A stretch of 64,000 bases of DNA from assembly GCA_963682025.1 (NCBI GenBank), contig OY821519.1, positions 190,463,253 to 190,527,252 of the forward strand, given 5' to 3'. Shown here in pieces: positions 10,601-25,600 of the stretch. The number at the start of each line of letters is the position of its first letter. Within the stretch, counting starts at the first letter, position 1. The notes under the pieces were generated by a model, which made no database searches, was not told the origin of the DNA, and saw only the letters and a list, made by a program, of their open reading frames with translations. The stretch comes from Cordilura impudica (lineage: Eukaryota; Arthropoda; Insecta; Diptera; Scathophagidae). The position numbers and the translations under genes are program-made.

Positions 10601-13600
10601 GCATCAAAAATGAAAAAAAGCACAAGCTGAAATAGAAATTTTGCGACAAACGTCAGTATTTGCTAAATGTATTGTTTGGACAGCAAAACCAAATTAATTT
10701 TTCATAATTATTATTTAGCAGATTGGAATGTTTTTAAATGTAAATTTTTCAGTCACTGCGTTGTAATATTCTACTACAAATTTAAAATACACAGTAGTAT
10801 CATTAGGTAGTACCCAAGTTTGACAAGATTTTGTGAGGTTTTGCTAAAATCTAGTAACGAGCTAGATTTTGTTTTGTATGGGAAATCTAGTAAAAATGAA
10901 CTAGATTGCGCTGGAAAGCTCGTATATACTCGTATAAACTCGTATATACTTAGATGTAAACGCACTATTAGTGCTACATTTATTTATTGAAAATATTTAA
11001 ATAGCACTTCCTAGGCGATGACACGTTTATTTAATACAGTCACACAGTTTTGAATGGAAAAAAAAATAATAAAATTTTAAATATATGGAATTTTAATTCC
11101 GCTTTTATCGTACATACCTTGTTCCGTCGCTATGCCTGTAACATTTTTGGTAACACTTCTTGCTAATTGGAGTAGAATATATATGTCGAGTTTTCATTCA
11201 TTTTAGAATGTTTTATTAAAAATTTGCTAAAATAAAACAATTTATTTATTTAAAATAATTTATTTTCGTTTTAAAATTATTTGAAATTGAAAACGAGACA
11301 ATCTCGATTTGCTGCTATTGCTATTGTTGCTTCTTTTTCTAAATTCTGTGGTGAGAGTCGATTCTACCCAAGCTTTGACATAAGTGTCGCCGTTTGCTGT
11401 TTTATATTATGAACATGTTTGCAACAAGTCAATTATTCCTCATATGTAAATGACATCCCAGGAAAAAAACGTTACCAAATAATGGGTTTTAGAAGGAGAA
11501 GTAACTGGTTGAAGTATGCCTGATAAGCTCATTATTTTAACACGGGGATGTCATTGGAGGTAGCTAGTTGCCTAGGAACTCATTATTTTCACTTTGAAAG
11601 TAATGCAGTATGCAAGGAGCTGGCATAAAATATAAGTAGCTGTTTAATACATTATTAGTAACGGTCTTATTTTCACTTTAGAAGTAATGCAGTGGGCAGG
11701 GGTAGGTCATTATTGGTAATGCAAAAATCAGTGAGCTGCTATTACGAAATTTTTCCTGGGATTTTTAATATATGTATTTCTTCTAATGCTTAGAAAATAG
11801 AACTTCGGCAATGTGTAATTTCTATTTGTTTACAAAAATAAAATTCACAAATTACTATGGAAAAAGAGAATTTTTTGAATGACAGAGTAAAATACTGCTT
11901 CCAACAAGTATATCAGTTTGATCAACAGCATCGACATCATGTAAAAAGATTGTTGTTTGTATAGAATTCTAACAATTTCTTGTAGCTAGTCTCTGCCACA
12001 AAACTGCACAATATACTGCAGTATACATACGTTTATTAGGCTTGTTAACAACACGATGTTGATAATGCATGGATAAATGAATGAATAAATGTGAGCATGG
12101 CTTGTAAAACTACAAGGAATATCGAGCGTTTACATGCAACAGTGCTATTGCTTGTTATAAAAGCCTTTTATCGAGTTCTATGCACCAGCATTATGAGTAT
12201 AGAGTACGGAAAATTATTTCTAATCTATCCGGAATCGAACTAATAATTGTTGTTATGCATTTAGGTAATGCTACTCATATCCAAACTCTGCTATCAATGC
12301 CTTGTTGTGATTTGTTAATTACGTTTTGTGGTAACAGCAGAATTACTACACTCGTCCATGAGACCATTAGTGATATAACTTTTTCATATTTTTTATCAAA
12401 TGTCAAAATGGTCGAATAGATCATTAAAAATTATTTTTATAAAAAACATAATTATTATAAAAGGATATTAAATATGTTTTTACCAAGCCACTCTAAAAAA
12501 TCCTTCTCAAACTAATGCGATATTAATTCTTCATTTAGTCGATACAATTCGTCGCAAGTTTCTACATTTTTTCGATTTTTTTCAAATAATACGATGTCTT
12601 AAACGATGTCTTGGAAACTTGAAATAGTCATATTTTATAAATGAATATTTCATGTTTTCAAAATGACTCGCAATTTCACAAAAACATAAAGTGACCTAAC
12701 ACTAAAGACTAAAGACGAAGTTTTGCTTTAGTCCTAATGTACGTCTAGTAGTCATAAGTGACTACCATATAAATCAATATACACTTGTGAACATACAACA
12801 ATTAAGTCAATTATACAGTAATACTTATTTTTATACCCTATACCACTATGTGGTTTGGGCATAATCAGAATCACTATCTGATTCGATTGAACAATGAAAT
12901 TTGGTATATAAGCTTTTATCGGTCATAGGATGAACGCTATTGAAATTGGTGAGAATCGGTCCATGTTCAGACCTAGCCCCCATACAAATGACCCCTATGA
13001 AATCGACATAAATTGCCATAAGATCCAAATTGTGATATAGATCTTACTCAAATTTGGTTTGTATGCGTTCATTACATCCACTAATCAGTAGTCCAAAAAT
13101 GATCCCTTTGGCCCCATATAGAACTGCTTCCCGATCTTCACTTAAATCTATCAAAAAACAAAAATATTGCACTGATTCTTCTCAAATTTAGTTTGTATAT
13201 ATTTTTGCAAAATACAAGAGACTTTACTGAACATGGTCAGGATCGGTCCATTTTTGGCCCTAGTCCTCATATAGATATAGCATCCGATATGAACTTTTTC
13301 ATATCTGCAGCCAAAAAAATTAATAAAAATCCCACTCAAATTTGGTTTATGCTTATTTTCTATATCCAGTTTGTTGGGCCTAAGAGATAGGGTTTCTAAA
13401 CGCATGGTATAGGGTATCGTATAGTCGGTCTAGACCGACTATAATTTTCTTACTTGTTTAAAAATATAACAGTTTTAACAAAAATTAGAACAAGAGCAAC
13501 TTCTATTTATTTAGTTTAAATATCTAACAGTTAAATAACTACCAAAACTTAAAAAGTAATTCATTTTAAATACTTTTTTTTTTGTACAAGACAAATGTCA

Positions 13601-16600
13601 GTATTATATTTTTTATTTTGTATTGACATATAATTAAGTCCTCTGAAAAGAAATTGTTAAAATTTATTTAAATTGTTTTATTTTTAATTCAACTATTTTG
13701 AATCTTTAGTATTTTGTTGGGTCCCCTCTTTGGAGGATTACTTCGGCACATCTGTTTGGCATTGTTTTAGCTAAAGCGTAATACTGCTGAGAAGTAATAT
13801 TGTTCCATTCTGCCTGAATAATATCTCAGAGTGCATTTTTATTTGTAGGTTTTCTGGCCGCAACTGCCATAAATTTTCTATGGAGCTTAAATTGGGATTA
13901 TGAGCTGGAAACTCAAGAACATTTATATTGTTTTCATCAAACCAAGTCTTAACGACCTGCGATGTATGCTTCGGGTCGTTATCCTGCTGAAATATCCATG
14001 CTATTATTATTATTTATTCTTACGCATTTGGTTTTTTCTCGCTATGCGGTAATTAAGATTATTTTCATTCAGGAGGCTTCTTAAGGTTCTTGCCGATATT
14101 TCAGTGCCAATATCAGACTACATGCACGATCTTATCTGAATTGATATGAGGAATGGGTCAATTATACGCATGCTGGCCATAAGCCTAACTTCCGCTTGCG
14201 TCTTTTTGCGTTGTTTATGTATTTGCAAATCATCGAAAGTCTTACATTTTTGATAATGTTTAATAGCGTTAACAGCATTTCCGCGCGATAATGATAATAT
14301 TTTCACCACTTCAGCAATTGAACCATCATTTTGGAAGCAATTCCGAATGATATCCCTTCCAGCGGTAGTGGAGCTCTTATTTTTACCCATAGTTTAACAA
14401 CGTCAATTGGAACTGCAGCGTAAGGTGCTAAAACGTTTTAATATAACAATAAAACCCTTTTGGTAACCATTAAGTTTTCCTATTACAAATATTTACCTTC
14501 GATAATTAAAACGAATTAATTATGTGTCTACTTAACTTCGGTGATGTTTTAAGAAGTGACTGATTATTTACAAAACTGAACACTGAAATGTTACAATTTT
14601 TTTATATTTTCAATGAATCATAACGGTACTGCTTATTTGGAAAAATTTGAGTGAATCAACAAATAACGTACCGTTATTTTTTCACTCATAAAAAAATATT
14701 GCATGAGTGACTTAATTATATGTCCACAAGTGTGCATATATAAAAATGAAATTTTTTTTGTTTGTGTGTTTGACATAAATAAGTGACTAAACCATAGGAC
14801 CGATTTCTTGAAATTTTCACGGTGCGTAAGTTTGTATCGGGAAAGTAAATTAAGCTCTATTTTTTTAATAAATAAAATGGGCGTGGCACCTCCCATATAT
14901 CTGGAGCTTTATGATAGGAAGATTCCTGAAACTTTGTAGGAGTACATAAGTTAGTAATGTGAGAAGTCGGGTCAAAAATGGACGAGATCAAACAAGTGGA
15001 CGTGGCAGCTCCCATAAATGGTAAATACATATCATCATATATCTACAGTACTATGATGGCCAGAGTCTTAAAAAAATTTGAATTCACATTTCCAATTATA
15101 AATTAGAAAATATCAACTGAATTTCAGAGAATCATATTTGAACGTCGGAAGTAATAATTTGTAATTTAGAAGACATCAATTGAATTTTTGAAAGTATAAA
15201 TTTTGTTCTTTAAACACAGATTCAAAAAACACCAAATATGTTTACATATAAAAAATCAACTGAAAAAAAATGTGATTCAAGAGAAGATATAAAAGATTAA
15301 TTTTAAATGGTTTCAATATGGGTAACCATTATTTTTATACCCTCCGTGCAGGGAAATTTCGAAAAAAAAAATAATAAAAATTTCATGTTCCTAGATTCAT
15401 TTGTTAAGAAAATACGAATGTTACCACGAATTTCTGCAAATACTTTCTTAGTGGATCTATGCCGATAGGGAAAGCTACTTCCAAAATGCCAAGTTTCTGG
15501 CTCGAAGGGTTTGGCCTGGGCAATGATAAATCAATCAGTCAGTCATGCAACTCCTTTATTGTAAAGGGTCCGCCAAATAACTTTTTTTTTCGAAAATGCT
15601 ATAAAAAAAAACTACTGAATATTATTTCAAATTTCTTTTTTTATTTGAAAGTACAATCCTTCCGGTTAATAATGGAAAATAATTTCATTCAAATGGCTGC
15701 CTCGGCTGGCCATGAAGTAGCCTACACGATCGTCCAATTTTTAAGCACATTATCGATTGTGTGCAGCTGTATTTCACCAATGGCTTCACGAATATTGTCC
15801 TTTAAAGCGTCAATTGTCTCTGGCTTGTTGGCGTAACACTTGTCTTTGAGGGCACCCCACAAATAATAGTCCAACGGTGTCAAATCGCAGCTCCGAGGTG
15901 GCCAAACGACATCAGCTCTGCGGCTGATAATGCGATCTTCAAAAACAGGGCGCAAAACATCGAGTGTAGCTTCGGCTGTGTGGCACGTAGCGCCGTCCTG
16001 TTGAAACCAAATGTTGCCAATATCCTCCTCTTCAATTTGTGTGAACAAAAATTCGTTCAACATGGCCCGATAACGATCGCCATTGCCTGTAACAGCCACT
16101 CCTTGCTCATTTTCGAAGAAAAATGGCCCAATTATGCCTCTGGACAAAAATCCGCACCAAACAGTGACTCGTTTTGGGTGTATCGGCTTTTCAATGTATG
16201 CGTGCGACAATTTTGCTTGTTTACATACCCGCCAAGATCAAAATGAGCTTTATCTGAATTTTTTTTGGCAAAATCGGCATCTTCTGTAAGTCGATCGCAG
16301 GCCCACTTAGCGAAGCGAAAACGCATTGGATGGTCAGTTGGCTTCAACTCCTGAACCAATTGGACTTTGTATGGTGTCATACCAACGTCTTTATGCAAAA
16401 TTCGTCTCAATGATGCCTCCGAAATGTTCAATTCTTGAGAACGACGGTGAATTGATGCTGATGGCGCTTCACGCACACTTTCTGCCACAGCAGCAATATT
16501 CTCGGGTGTACGCACTGTTTTTGGCTTTTCACGCTTTGGTTTATCGATGAGGATGCCAGTTTCTTTCACTTTTTTCACAAGGTAACGAACATACGGAGCT

Positions 16601-19600
16601 GACGGTGCTTCGCAATTTTCGCACACATTCTGCAACATTACCATGATTTTCAAAGTAATGTCGCAATATTTCCCAGCGTTGTTCAAGCGTATATACCATA
16701 TGCGTTCAGCGGAAGGATAAAACTAATTATCTGTCAAATCAGACATGAGCTAAGTGTTACCATTCACGAAATAAGCACTAGTTGAAAAAAAAAACGTTAG
16801 ATGGCGGACCCTTTATATATATTATTAAAATGTTTTTGTTCATTTGAAGGTGGTTTAACAGATTTGAAAATATTAACTGTAGCATTCCATAGGGTTAAAT
16901 TTTAGATCCACATTTATATAACGTATATATGGTCGATTTTCCTAACAATTTTGCAAATTAAATTGGTCTATTTTATGTTGACGACTCTCTTTTATATTCA
17001 CATCAATCTCCACTTGTTGCTTTAAGGCAGGCTTCAAATCAGCTTAACACATCTAAATGTGAAATTATTTGTTTACGCAATGCTTCGGGGAAATGTAGAA
17101 ATTTGGTTCTGCCAGAAAGTAAAACACTAAAATTTTTCCATTGTGGTTTTGTAATTCTCTTTAAAGGGAATATCAAATATTTAGGAATCATTATTAACAA
17201 TCTTATAAAATTACACAAACATGCCAGAATAGTTCTAAAGAAATCTTCGTTTTCGAAAATTTTGTTTAATAAAAGTTTTATCTACGAAAATTAAACTCTT
17301 ATTAATAAAACATGTATAATATCAGTTTTCTTATACGGTTCCCCAATTTGATTCAATGTTTTATTCTACGGTAATAAAGACAATGGAAGTTTTAGAACGG
17401 ATAATTATAATTATAAGATGATGGATTTATTATTAAAAAGCTGTGGATCAATTATAAACTATTTATCACCGATTGGCTATATTAATGAGGATTTTCTAAA
17501 TTTGCAAATTTTTGTACTAAAAGTACAGCAGGACTCACAGTGGATGGTATATTTTTATTTTTGTTTACTATTTTGTTGTAATATGTGTTTTTTAGTTTTA
17601 GTTATTTTTAAGTCTTATGCCGTTTTCTTTTCTGAAAATGAATGTCGCATTTTATTTGCACTTTTTTGTAAAGTGTATTTTTTATATATTCTGAATTAAG
17701 AGCATCCTTATCTTATACATCAATCGAAAGGTCTTAAAGTCGAGCACTCATAACTCGCAAAAAATGCACCCATCGACTTCTTTCAGGTTATTATGTGAGA
17801 ATATTTCCCCATTGTTCGCCTTTTTTGAATATCTTCACGATATGACTTCAAAGAGGATAATAATCAAAATTTTTTTCATTTTATAAATACAGCACTTTGA
17901 GACCTTTCGACTGATGTATGACATAAGATTGCTCTTAGTCCAGAATATATAAAAAAAAATACATTTTTCGAAAAAAGTGCAAATAAAATGCGACATTTTT
18001 TGTCAGAAGAGAAAACGGTATTAGTATTATATCGCAGGCAACAAATTCATAACAATGTCGCTCAAATTTTTTTTATGTTTATTTTCTGTATCCAATTTGG
18101 GTATAGTATAGACTGACTATAATTTTAGCACATATTTACTTTTCAGTTTTTATTAATTTTTAAATCTTAATAAATCTAGTAATGAATGAATCTGTTTCAC
18201 TAACAGAGCAAGTATATTTATTTATATTAGTTGTATTGTTCGCATATCAATTCATCTGACAATATATTATTTGTGTGTGCAAGTGAAATCAAAAGACAAA
18301 CATATTAACAATGTACAATGTGCTCTTTTTTTTATTTATAGTTTTATTATCGCATCAGATTACTGGCAAGCACGTTTTCCTGGACGTTCAGTTGCTTTAG
18401 ACATGTCAATGACGTATATAGTTGTGGCCTTTGCCACTGTCCTATTGAATAATGTTTTCCTTTCGTTGGCACCGTTTCGTTTGCGTGTGATGTTCGGTTA
18501 TATTATATCCTTCTCAACACTTGTTTTTGTGGCAGTATGTGAAGTAGCCTGGCATATGTTCGCCGCCAATACAGCATATTCAGTAAATTTGGCGGCTGTA
18601 TCATTAGTGGCCATTGGTTGTACAGGTAATAATGGTTTTTACAATTCTTTTCCTTTGCTAAGCAAAAAAAAAAAAAAAATTATTTAATTAATATCCTGGT
18701 AATTTTCTTTTTGTTTAACAGTACAACAATCGAGTTTTTATGGTTTTGCTAGTATGTTTCCTAAACGTTACACACAGGCTGTTATGACTGGTGAAAGTTT
18801 AGCTGGATTTTTAGTGTCTTCCAATCGAGTTGGTACTAAACTACTTATACAAAATGATCGTGTTTCTACGGTCATTTTCTTTTTTACCTCCACTCTATAC
18901 ATATTGTTTAGCTATTTGTTACATTTGGCTACTATAAACTCACCATTTGTACGATATCATATGAAGGCCTGTGCCAAAATTGTTTTACGACCGGACGAGG
19001 ATCGTTTGGTAAGTACCAATTTATTGTAGAAATATCAGTAGAAAGTAGATTTTAAATCATTTTATGTTTTTCGTTTTTTTGTGTAAACTTTTGAACAGTT
19101 TTCTTTGAAATTTAATACACAGTCTGAGGAAAATATATGGAAGGAAACGTAGCCTAAAACTACAAAATCCTCTACGAATTCTAACAAAATTTAATATAAC
19201 ATAAATATTGTTGTAGATGTTTTAAGCATTGCTGAAAATATAGACAGAACTGAACTAGGGGCGTGTCACCTCCATTTGAACAAATTATCGGCATTAATTT
19301 AGATTTTAGGTTATTCCGTACAATCCAGGATTTTTCCGCAAAATTAATGGAATGAGATTGATACATTATATCACACTCTAAAGATATCAGAAGTCATTAT
19401 ATACATGTTATATTACCTATATAAAGAGTTACGCATTATTTTCAATACGGCCCATATTTTTTATACAACTAAGAACAGACAAAAGAACATGTTATTTCTA
19501 ATTTCGTTAGAATAGGATTATCAGTATTATTGAAAAAGCATTTTGTTCCTTGAATTTATATAGAAGGTGCCACGCCCCTTTGTCCAATCATATTAGCCTA

Positions 19601-22600
19601 TAGTATAACCTAGTATAGCCCTTACTTCCTTTCAGATACTACAGCATACGCACAGGTTAAAGAAAATAGGTTTAGTCGTTATGGCCTAATGCGTACACCA
19701 ACAAACAGACAGACGTATAAGAGGCAGCATTTTGTATCCGGTGGTGTATGGATTTGCATGAAAAGATTATGTATAATAGATAAAGGATGTATAAAGTCCT
19801 AATAGAATAGAGAATGTTGATCTGTCGCCATCCTTATAATCAAGATCTTCATTATATTGGTAGTCAGCTTCATTATAAGTTCTGAATATTCATTAAATTT
19901 CGGTTAATTTGTTTCATAATTTCAATACCAGAAAGTTCCCAGCAAGTAGAACGACTTCTGATATCTTGAAATGTGTTATGTATTATGTATTATACTACAT
20001 GAACAATTTCCAGCGTTACAAATTTGGTAGTTCATTTGAAGTAGGGAGAGCGTGAATAGTTTACGGCCCGTAATTTTCACCAACGACTCTCCTGTTCACC
20101 ACTATGACGGATTTCTTTGAATTGTACCGAAGTATATGCCGATAATATACATGGAACACATCTCAAAAAGATGGATGGATGGATGGGTGAGCTTTCGGCC
20201 GTATGTCAAACTGTTTCCAATGTTATTTAAAGAAAGAAAGGTCCACATTATGTTTGTGGACCTTATGGAAAAGAGCTCCCAACACATCCAGTAGAAAAGC
20301 AGCCCCTTTAGCTCAGTGCTCGGACTATTTAGTGCGAAAAGTTAAAGCCTATGATGGTTTGAAAATTACAAAGCCCAAAATATTCCTGATAGGACGCTGT
20401 AAAAAAAATTAGAAGCCAGACACAGAGCACGGAAGTTGAAATCATGTTTCATAAAAGAATATGCCTGCTGCGTAATGGCCGATGAAACGTATGTAGTGGC
20501 TGCTGCTGTAGTTAGCAGCTGCCGCGTAAAAATTTTTATGTTGAAGATAAGTTAAGAACCCAAAAGCGAAATTTAAAAAAAAAATCCTGCTATGGCAAGC
20601 ATATGCAGTTGTGACAAGAGATGCAAGTCATTTGATACAATGGGATCTAGAAATACCGAAATTTATATTGCAAAAATACTCCTTCATTTCATAAGCCAAG
20701 AGAATGGTTCATATATATTTAGTCTGATTTCGCATCCTGTCACTACGGTTAGATAGCTCATGAGTGTTAGAAGAACAATAACTTGGTTTTTGTACCAAAG
20801 GAGGCAAATCTTCCAAACTGTCAGGAGCTTAGGCCAGTGGAGAGATATTGGGCTCTTGTGAAATGGGAGTTGAAAAGACAAAAATGTGTCCTAAAATGTG
20901 AAATCAGTTTACCGGTAAACTGATAATAATCGTGAAATAATGGTCTATATAGTTTAACTTAAGAAGGGATCAGTTAGCAAAATCGATCTATTTAAAAACT
21001 ACAAGAACATGAATTATATTCGAGTAAAATGGAACTACCAGTCAAAAGTTCTAAGCCAAGTAACACAATATTGTAATTGCCAAATGTTTGGCCATGGATC
21101 CAACAACTGCAAAGTCAAAACATTCTACCTCCCAAGTGCAGGCCCACTGAAACCGCATCCTGTACCTCGACTTCCATAACATGTGCAACCTGCCACGGAG
21201 AACAAAAATCTTTCGATAGCGCTTGCCGCATGAGATCCTCATATATAGGTTGAAAAATCGTTATTCCAGTCAACATCACACATCTCGTAATGTTAATATT
21301 AGTACTAACAATACACGTAAGATAGCCCACATACTAACCATTCGTATGCAAATGTTTTTCGTAACGATCGTAACAGTTAATAACTTTTCAAACGATCTCT
21401 TTTCGCTAGAGGACACTAGCTTTTGAATTAACAGAAAAGTTAGAAAAGTTTTAATCAAAAAGTGAGCAATTTAATATTATAATAGACTTAGCTTTTCGTT
21501 TTGCCATGATTAGTAATCTAAAGATAATAATAGGGAATTCTAGAGGAATTCGCCGTTAACTTATTGAATTTTTTGAAATTTATGATTTGGAAAAATATTG
21601 ATATTGGTTTAGTGATACTTGGTTAGACAATAATATTTCTATGATTCATCTGGAGTATTTTTGCTATCGCAAATATTGCGAATGCTCCAAAGGTGGTGGT
21701 GTAGCAGTGGTAGCACGTAAAAATATACGGCATGAACTCTAAAATTAACACGGAATTAATAGAAAACATGGTTGTTAGGATAAAACTGGCCGATAATACT
21801 AATGTTAGTATTCATAGTTGTTATTTTCCTGGAAGTGTTCCAGGCTGCTCTGATATAAAAAAAACTGCGTTTATGTCGGATTTTAAGTTATTTTCGAGGA
21901 TATAAGAGCATTAGTGACTATAACTATAGAAATAAATCCTGGGGCTGGTTACGAGTAGAGTGCTCATGAAACATAATTCTCGATATAATATCAACATACA
22001 ACTTTGGCATTGTGTGTCCTCCGGAATAACTTTAATTCCAGCAAGTAGCAGTCATTGAATTTTTTATTTCAAATGTACCCGATATACTTTCTTAGGTGAA
22101 ATAGGCTTAGTTCAGACCATTTACTAGTTTGTATTAATTAAATTCAAGACATTAGTCGTAGAATTAATACGACTATTTTCACACTATATCGAGTTTCTAG
22201 TTATAAGATATACATTACTATTAATGATGGTCATTTATTAAATGTACCGCTGAATAATTTCAATGATATTGACATATGGGTAATGAAATTTACATCACTT
22301 TTGCAGACGCTGTGTTCCAAAGAAAAATTAAAAAAAAGAATAATCAAAGTCCAGGAATAGGTTGTATTTCCAATAAATGCATAAAAGCCATAATCTCTTA
22401 AGGGTTAGAAGTCCATGGTGCATATTTTAGGAGGTGTCATTTCCTAATAACGTGGAAAAACCTAAAATAATAGCCATTCCCAAGCCGGGGAAAGATCATT
22501 TCAGTCCTGACTCCTACAAACCAATAAGTCTCTTAAACTCTATGTGCGAAATATTAGGGATACTTATCAAGGAGAAACTAGTTAATTTTATTGAGGATAC

Positions 22601-25600
22601 CAAAATTTTTCCCGTCCTGCGATTCGGGCTCCTTGCTCAACCAATACTGCACATTAGGGCGGGTCGAGGCAAAAAAATCGCTCAAGTGACAAAGAAAATC
22701 ATATTCTAGGGATCAAAATAAGAAACTTTGCCCAAGGAACCATACCTCTAAAACGAATTCTGATGCCCCGACTTTTGACCTGTCTGTCTGTCTGTCTTGG
22801 GGCAACCGCATTCACCCTCATGCAATTGATCTGAAACTTGGCCCATAGTCTTGTTGCGATTACAGATTAATTTTGGGATAGTCACGCATAGCCACGTAGT
22901 GATCTAAAAGTTATTTGCCCTCATCCGATCGATCTTTTTGAATGACATAACATAGTCAAGGCGTATGATTATTATTTATTAGCGGAGTAGAAGATACGTA
23001 TACGTATGAGTGTTAATTCAAATATTAAATCAAACATAGTCAGCCCAATTTTAAGCAAAAATGATTTGTTGAAATGTTTGTATGGGGAACCCTCCAGGGA
23101 GTCGGCCCTCCAAAGTTAGTGGGGGTCGATCATACATTTGGACTCGATTGGGGCACTCTTAATAGGTCAAAGTGAGACAGACAGACAGACAGGTCAAAAG
23201 TCGGGACATCAGAATTCGTTTTAGAGGTATGGTTCATCGGGCAAAGTTTCTTATTTTGATCTCTAGAATACGATTTTCCTTGTCACTTGGGCGATTTTTT
23301 AAATCGACCCGCCCTACTGCACACCCTTTAGTTAGAATCAAGAAAATAGTAAAAAAAAATGCAATAAACAAAAATTTACTGCCATGATTTTACTGGACAT
23401 AATATCCGCCTTTGATTCAGTTTGGCATGATATTCTTATTCAAAAGTCAATTTCTGTTCGATTAGATATTCAAATAACAAAAATACTTAAAAGTTACCTG
23501 ACGAACTGGTCATACAGAGTTCATATTGGTAAACATTTTTCTGAAGAACACAAATTCTAGCTTGTTGTCCTCAAGGCTGTATGTCCTATTCCCTATAATA
23601 TTTTTATTTCAGATTTCTCATCATTGTCTGGATGTGAATCCTCAATATTTGGTGACCTTACTGCTATCTTAAGTTCTAGCACTTTGTCCAACGACATATT
23701 AAGTAATGTACAAAGATCTGTTAACATAGTAATTGATTATTTTATTAAATGGAAAATTTTGGTAAGCTCTTCTAAACCCCAATCTATTTACAATTCAGTG
23801 ATTATTTCTCGGTATAATATTCAAGTTGATGGCTTAGATGTACTTTGGGAGAACAGTGTAAAATATCTTGGCTTTACACTTAACAGTAAAATTTATCTTA
23901 CTATCCCTAATACCACGGTGAAAATTTTCGATACACATTTTGAAACACTAGATTTTTTCTTCACGTCCCTGCTAAAGACTGTAGCGAGTGTTTTGTCTTG
24001 CGGCTGGGGTAGCCAGTTGCATCCAGGGTCTATTCAAGGACCCTCAAAACCTTAATAAGTTGTTTTTCTTCCCTAGGATTGAATAAAACTGAATTTTATT
24101 GTTTAATTGATATAGATATATATATTGTAAGTAATGACGCACTGGCGAATGGCTCTTCGTCTCTTACGCGGACCTTCTAGGCTTCTTATCGGTGGTCGAA
24201 ATGGTTCGTTTATCCGTAGATCGGCAATATCGGCTGCGGTTTATTGTATCGGTAAGTCGGCTGCGCAATCAGTAGCAGTCTGTTGTGTTGGTGAATCGAT
24301 TACCTAATCGGCAGTCGTCGGTTGTATCGGTAGATCGGCTGCTTAGCCGGTAGCAACCGATTGTATTGGTAAAACGGTTATTCAATCGGTAGCCATCGGT
24401 TGTAACGTTAGGTCGACTGCTTAATCGGTAGCATTTACTCAATCGGCAGCCGTCGGTTGTATCGGTGGATCGGCTGTTTAATCGGGAGTAACCGGTTGTA
24501 TCGTTAGATCGGCTGCTTCGCTTCATAGTCGCCTGTGATGGTAGCTCGGTTACTTTGCTTAGTTGTCGCCTGGTTTGGTTGCTCGATAAAGATCGGTCAA
24601 CAGAAGTTGCTGGAGTAGCGAGAGCAGTCAACAAAAGATGCTAGAGTAAAATTTATTGATGACGACCGAGGTCGATCGTCGGTACAAAATATGTCTTTGG
24701 ATATATCTACGTGGTGGCAGATTGTTCCGAAACAGGGTCTTGTCACTAACTACATTTAACCCAGAGTCTTGTCATTAACTCGACTTGTCTGATTTTGCCT
24801 GTATCAACCTTGCTTACTTATATAAATTATTATATTGACTGAATAAGAATCAATAATTATTATTCAAGATGGTACTTGAATGTAGTCTGGTTGGTATAGG
24901 TTCAGTCAGTGTTCATGTTGTTAATGTGTATGGTGACGTCATGTACGTTAAGTATGGGTGATCGTAGTCAGTTAATGTCGTGTATATCATTGTGGTATGG
25001 AATTGTTATTGTCTGTGGTTGTAACACGTTTTAGTTATGTACGTGGTATTTTGCGACGTTACAAGACTTCAAAGTTTTTAAACATTTATTCAATTAAGAT
25101 TTTAGACTCCAGTAAGACATTCTGTAATACATATGCGAGTAATACGTGCAACACCGGGTACTAAAAGGTATTTATAAACAAAACTATATTGATCTTTTGC
25201 GATTAATACCTTAAATGTATTTTATGTTTAAAGAAAATTGTCTGTTTAAATGGGACGAAAGCTCTTATTAAGGATTAATTATTTATTTTTAGTCTTAAAG
25301 TCGACTGTAGATCAAGTAGAAAGTTAACCAGCTGTGAAAATTTAACGATGGAAAAAACACATTTAATTGTTCTTGGAATATGTGGTTATCATAATCTTAG
25401 TAGATCAGTGCAATGAGGAGAGTTGCTGAAAAAATTTATTTAAATTAATTTCAAATTCTAAGCTTACGAAGTGATGCGTTATCACTCTAATTAAAAATAA
25501 TTCTAAATTTAAATCTAATTAATTTTTTAAAAATATAATTATTCTAAAACACCCTTTTTTCCGGTCATTTCTTCGGTGGACCGTAGATTCAGTATTTACA

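Larger units (their letters stand above)
20985..24060 (+). mobile_element. Jockey/I-type LINE, decayed copy in transporter intron 3
   Basis: Plus-strand order: ORF1 zinc-knuckle end (21075-21230, CNCQMFGHGSNNC), AP-endonuclease domain (about 21490-22130) and reverse transcriptase (22434-22650 and 23318-24055). Many stops and frameshifts. ORF1 and endonuclease segments align closely with the LINE at 62000-64000, so both belong to one family. The reverse transcriptase is split by a nested TIR element (22656-23317). Confidence 0.8.

Noticed and set aside
24269..24634. 121-codon minus-strand open frame with Arg/Ser/Thr repeats
   Set aside because: It is the translation of a 39-bp minisatellite; no domain and no conserved start.
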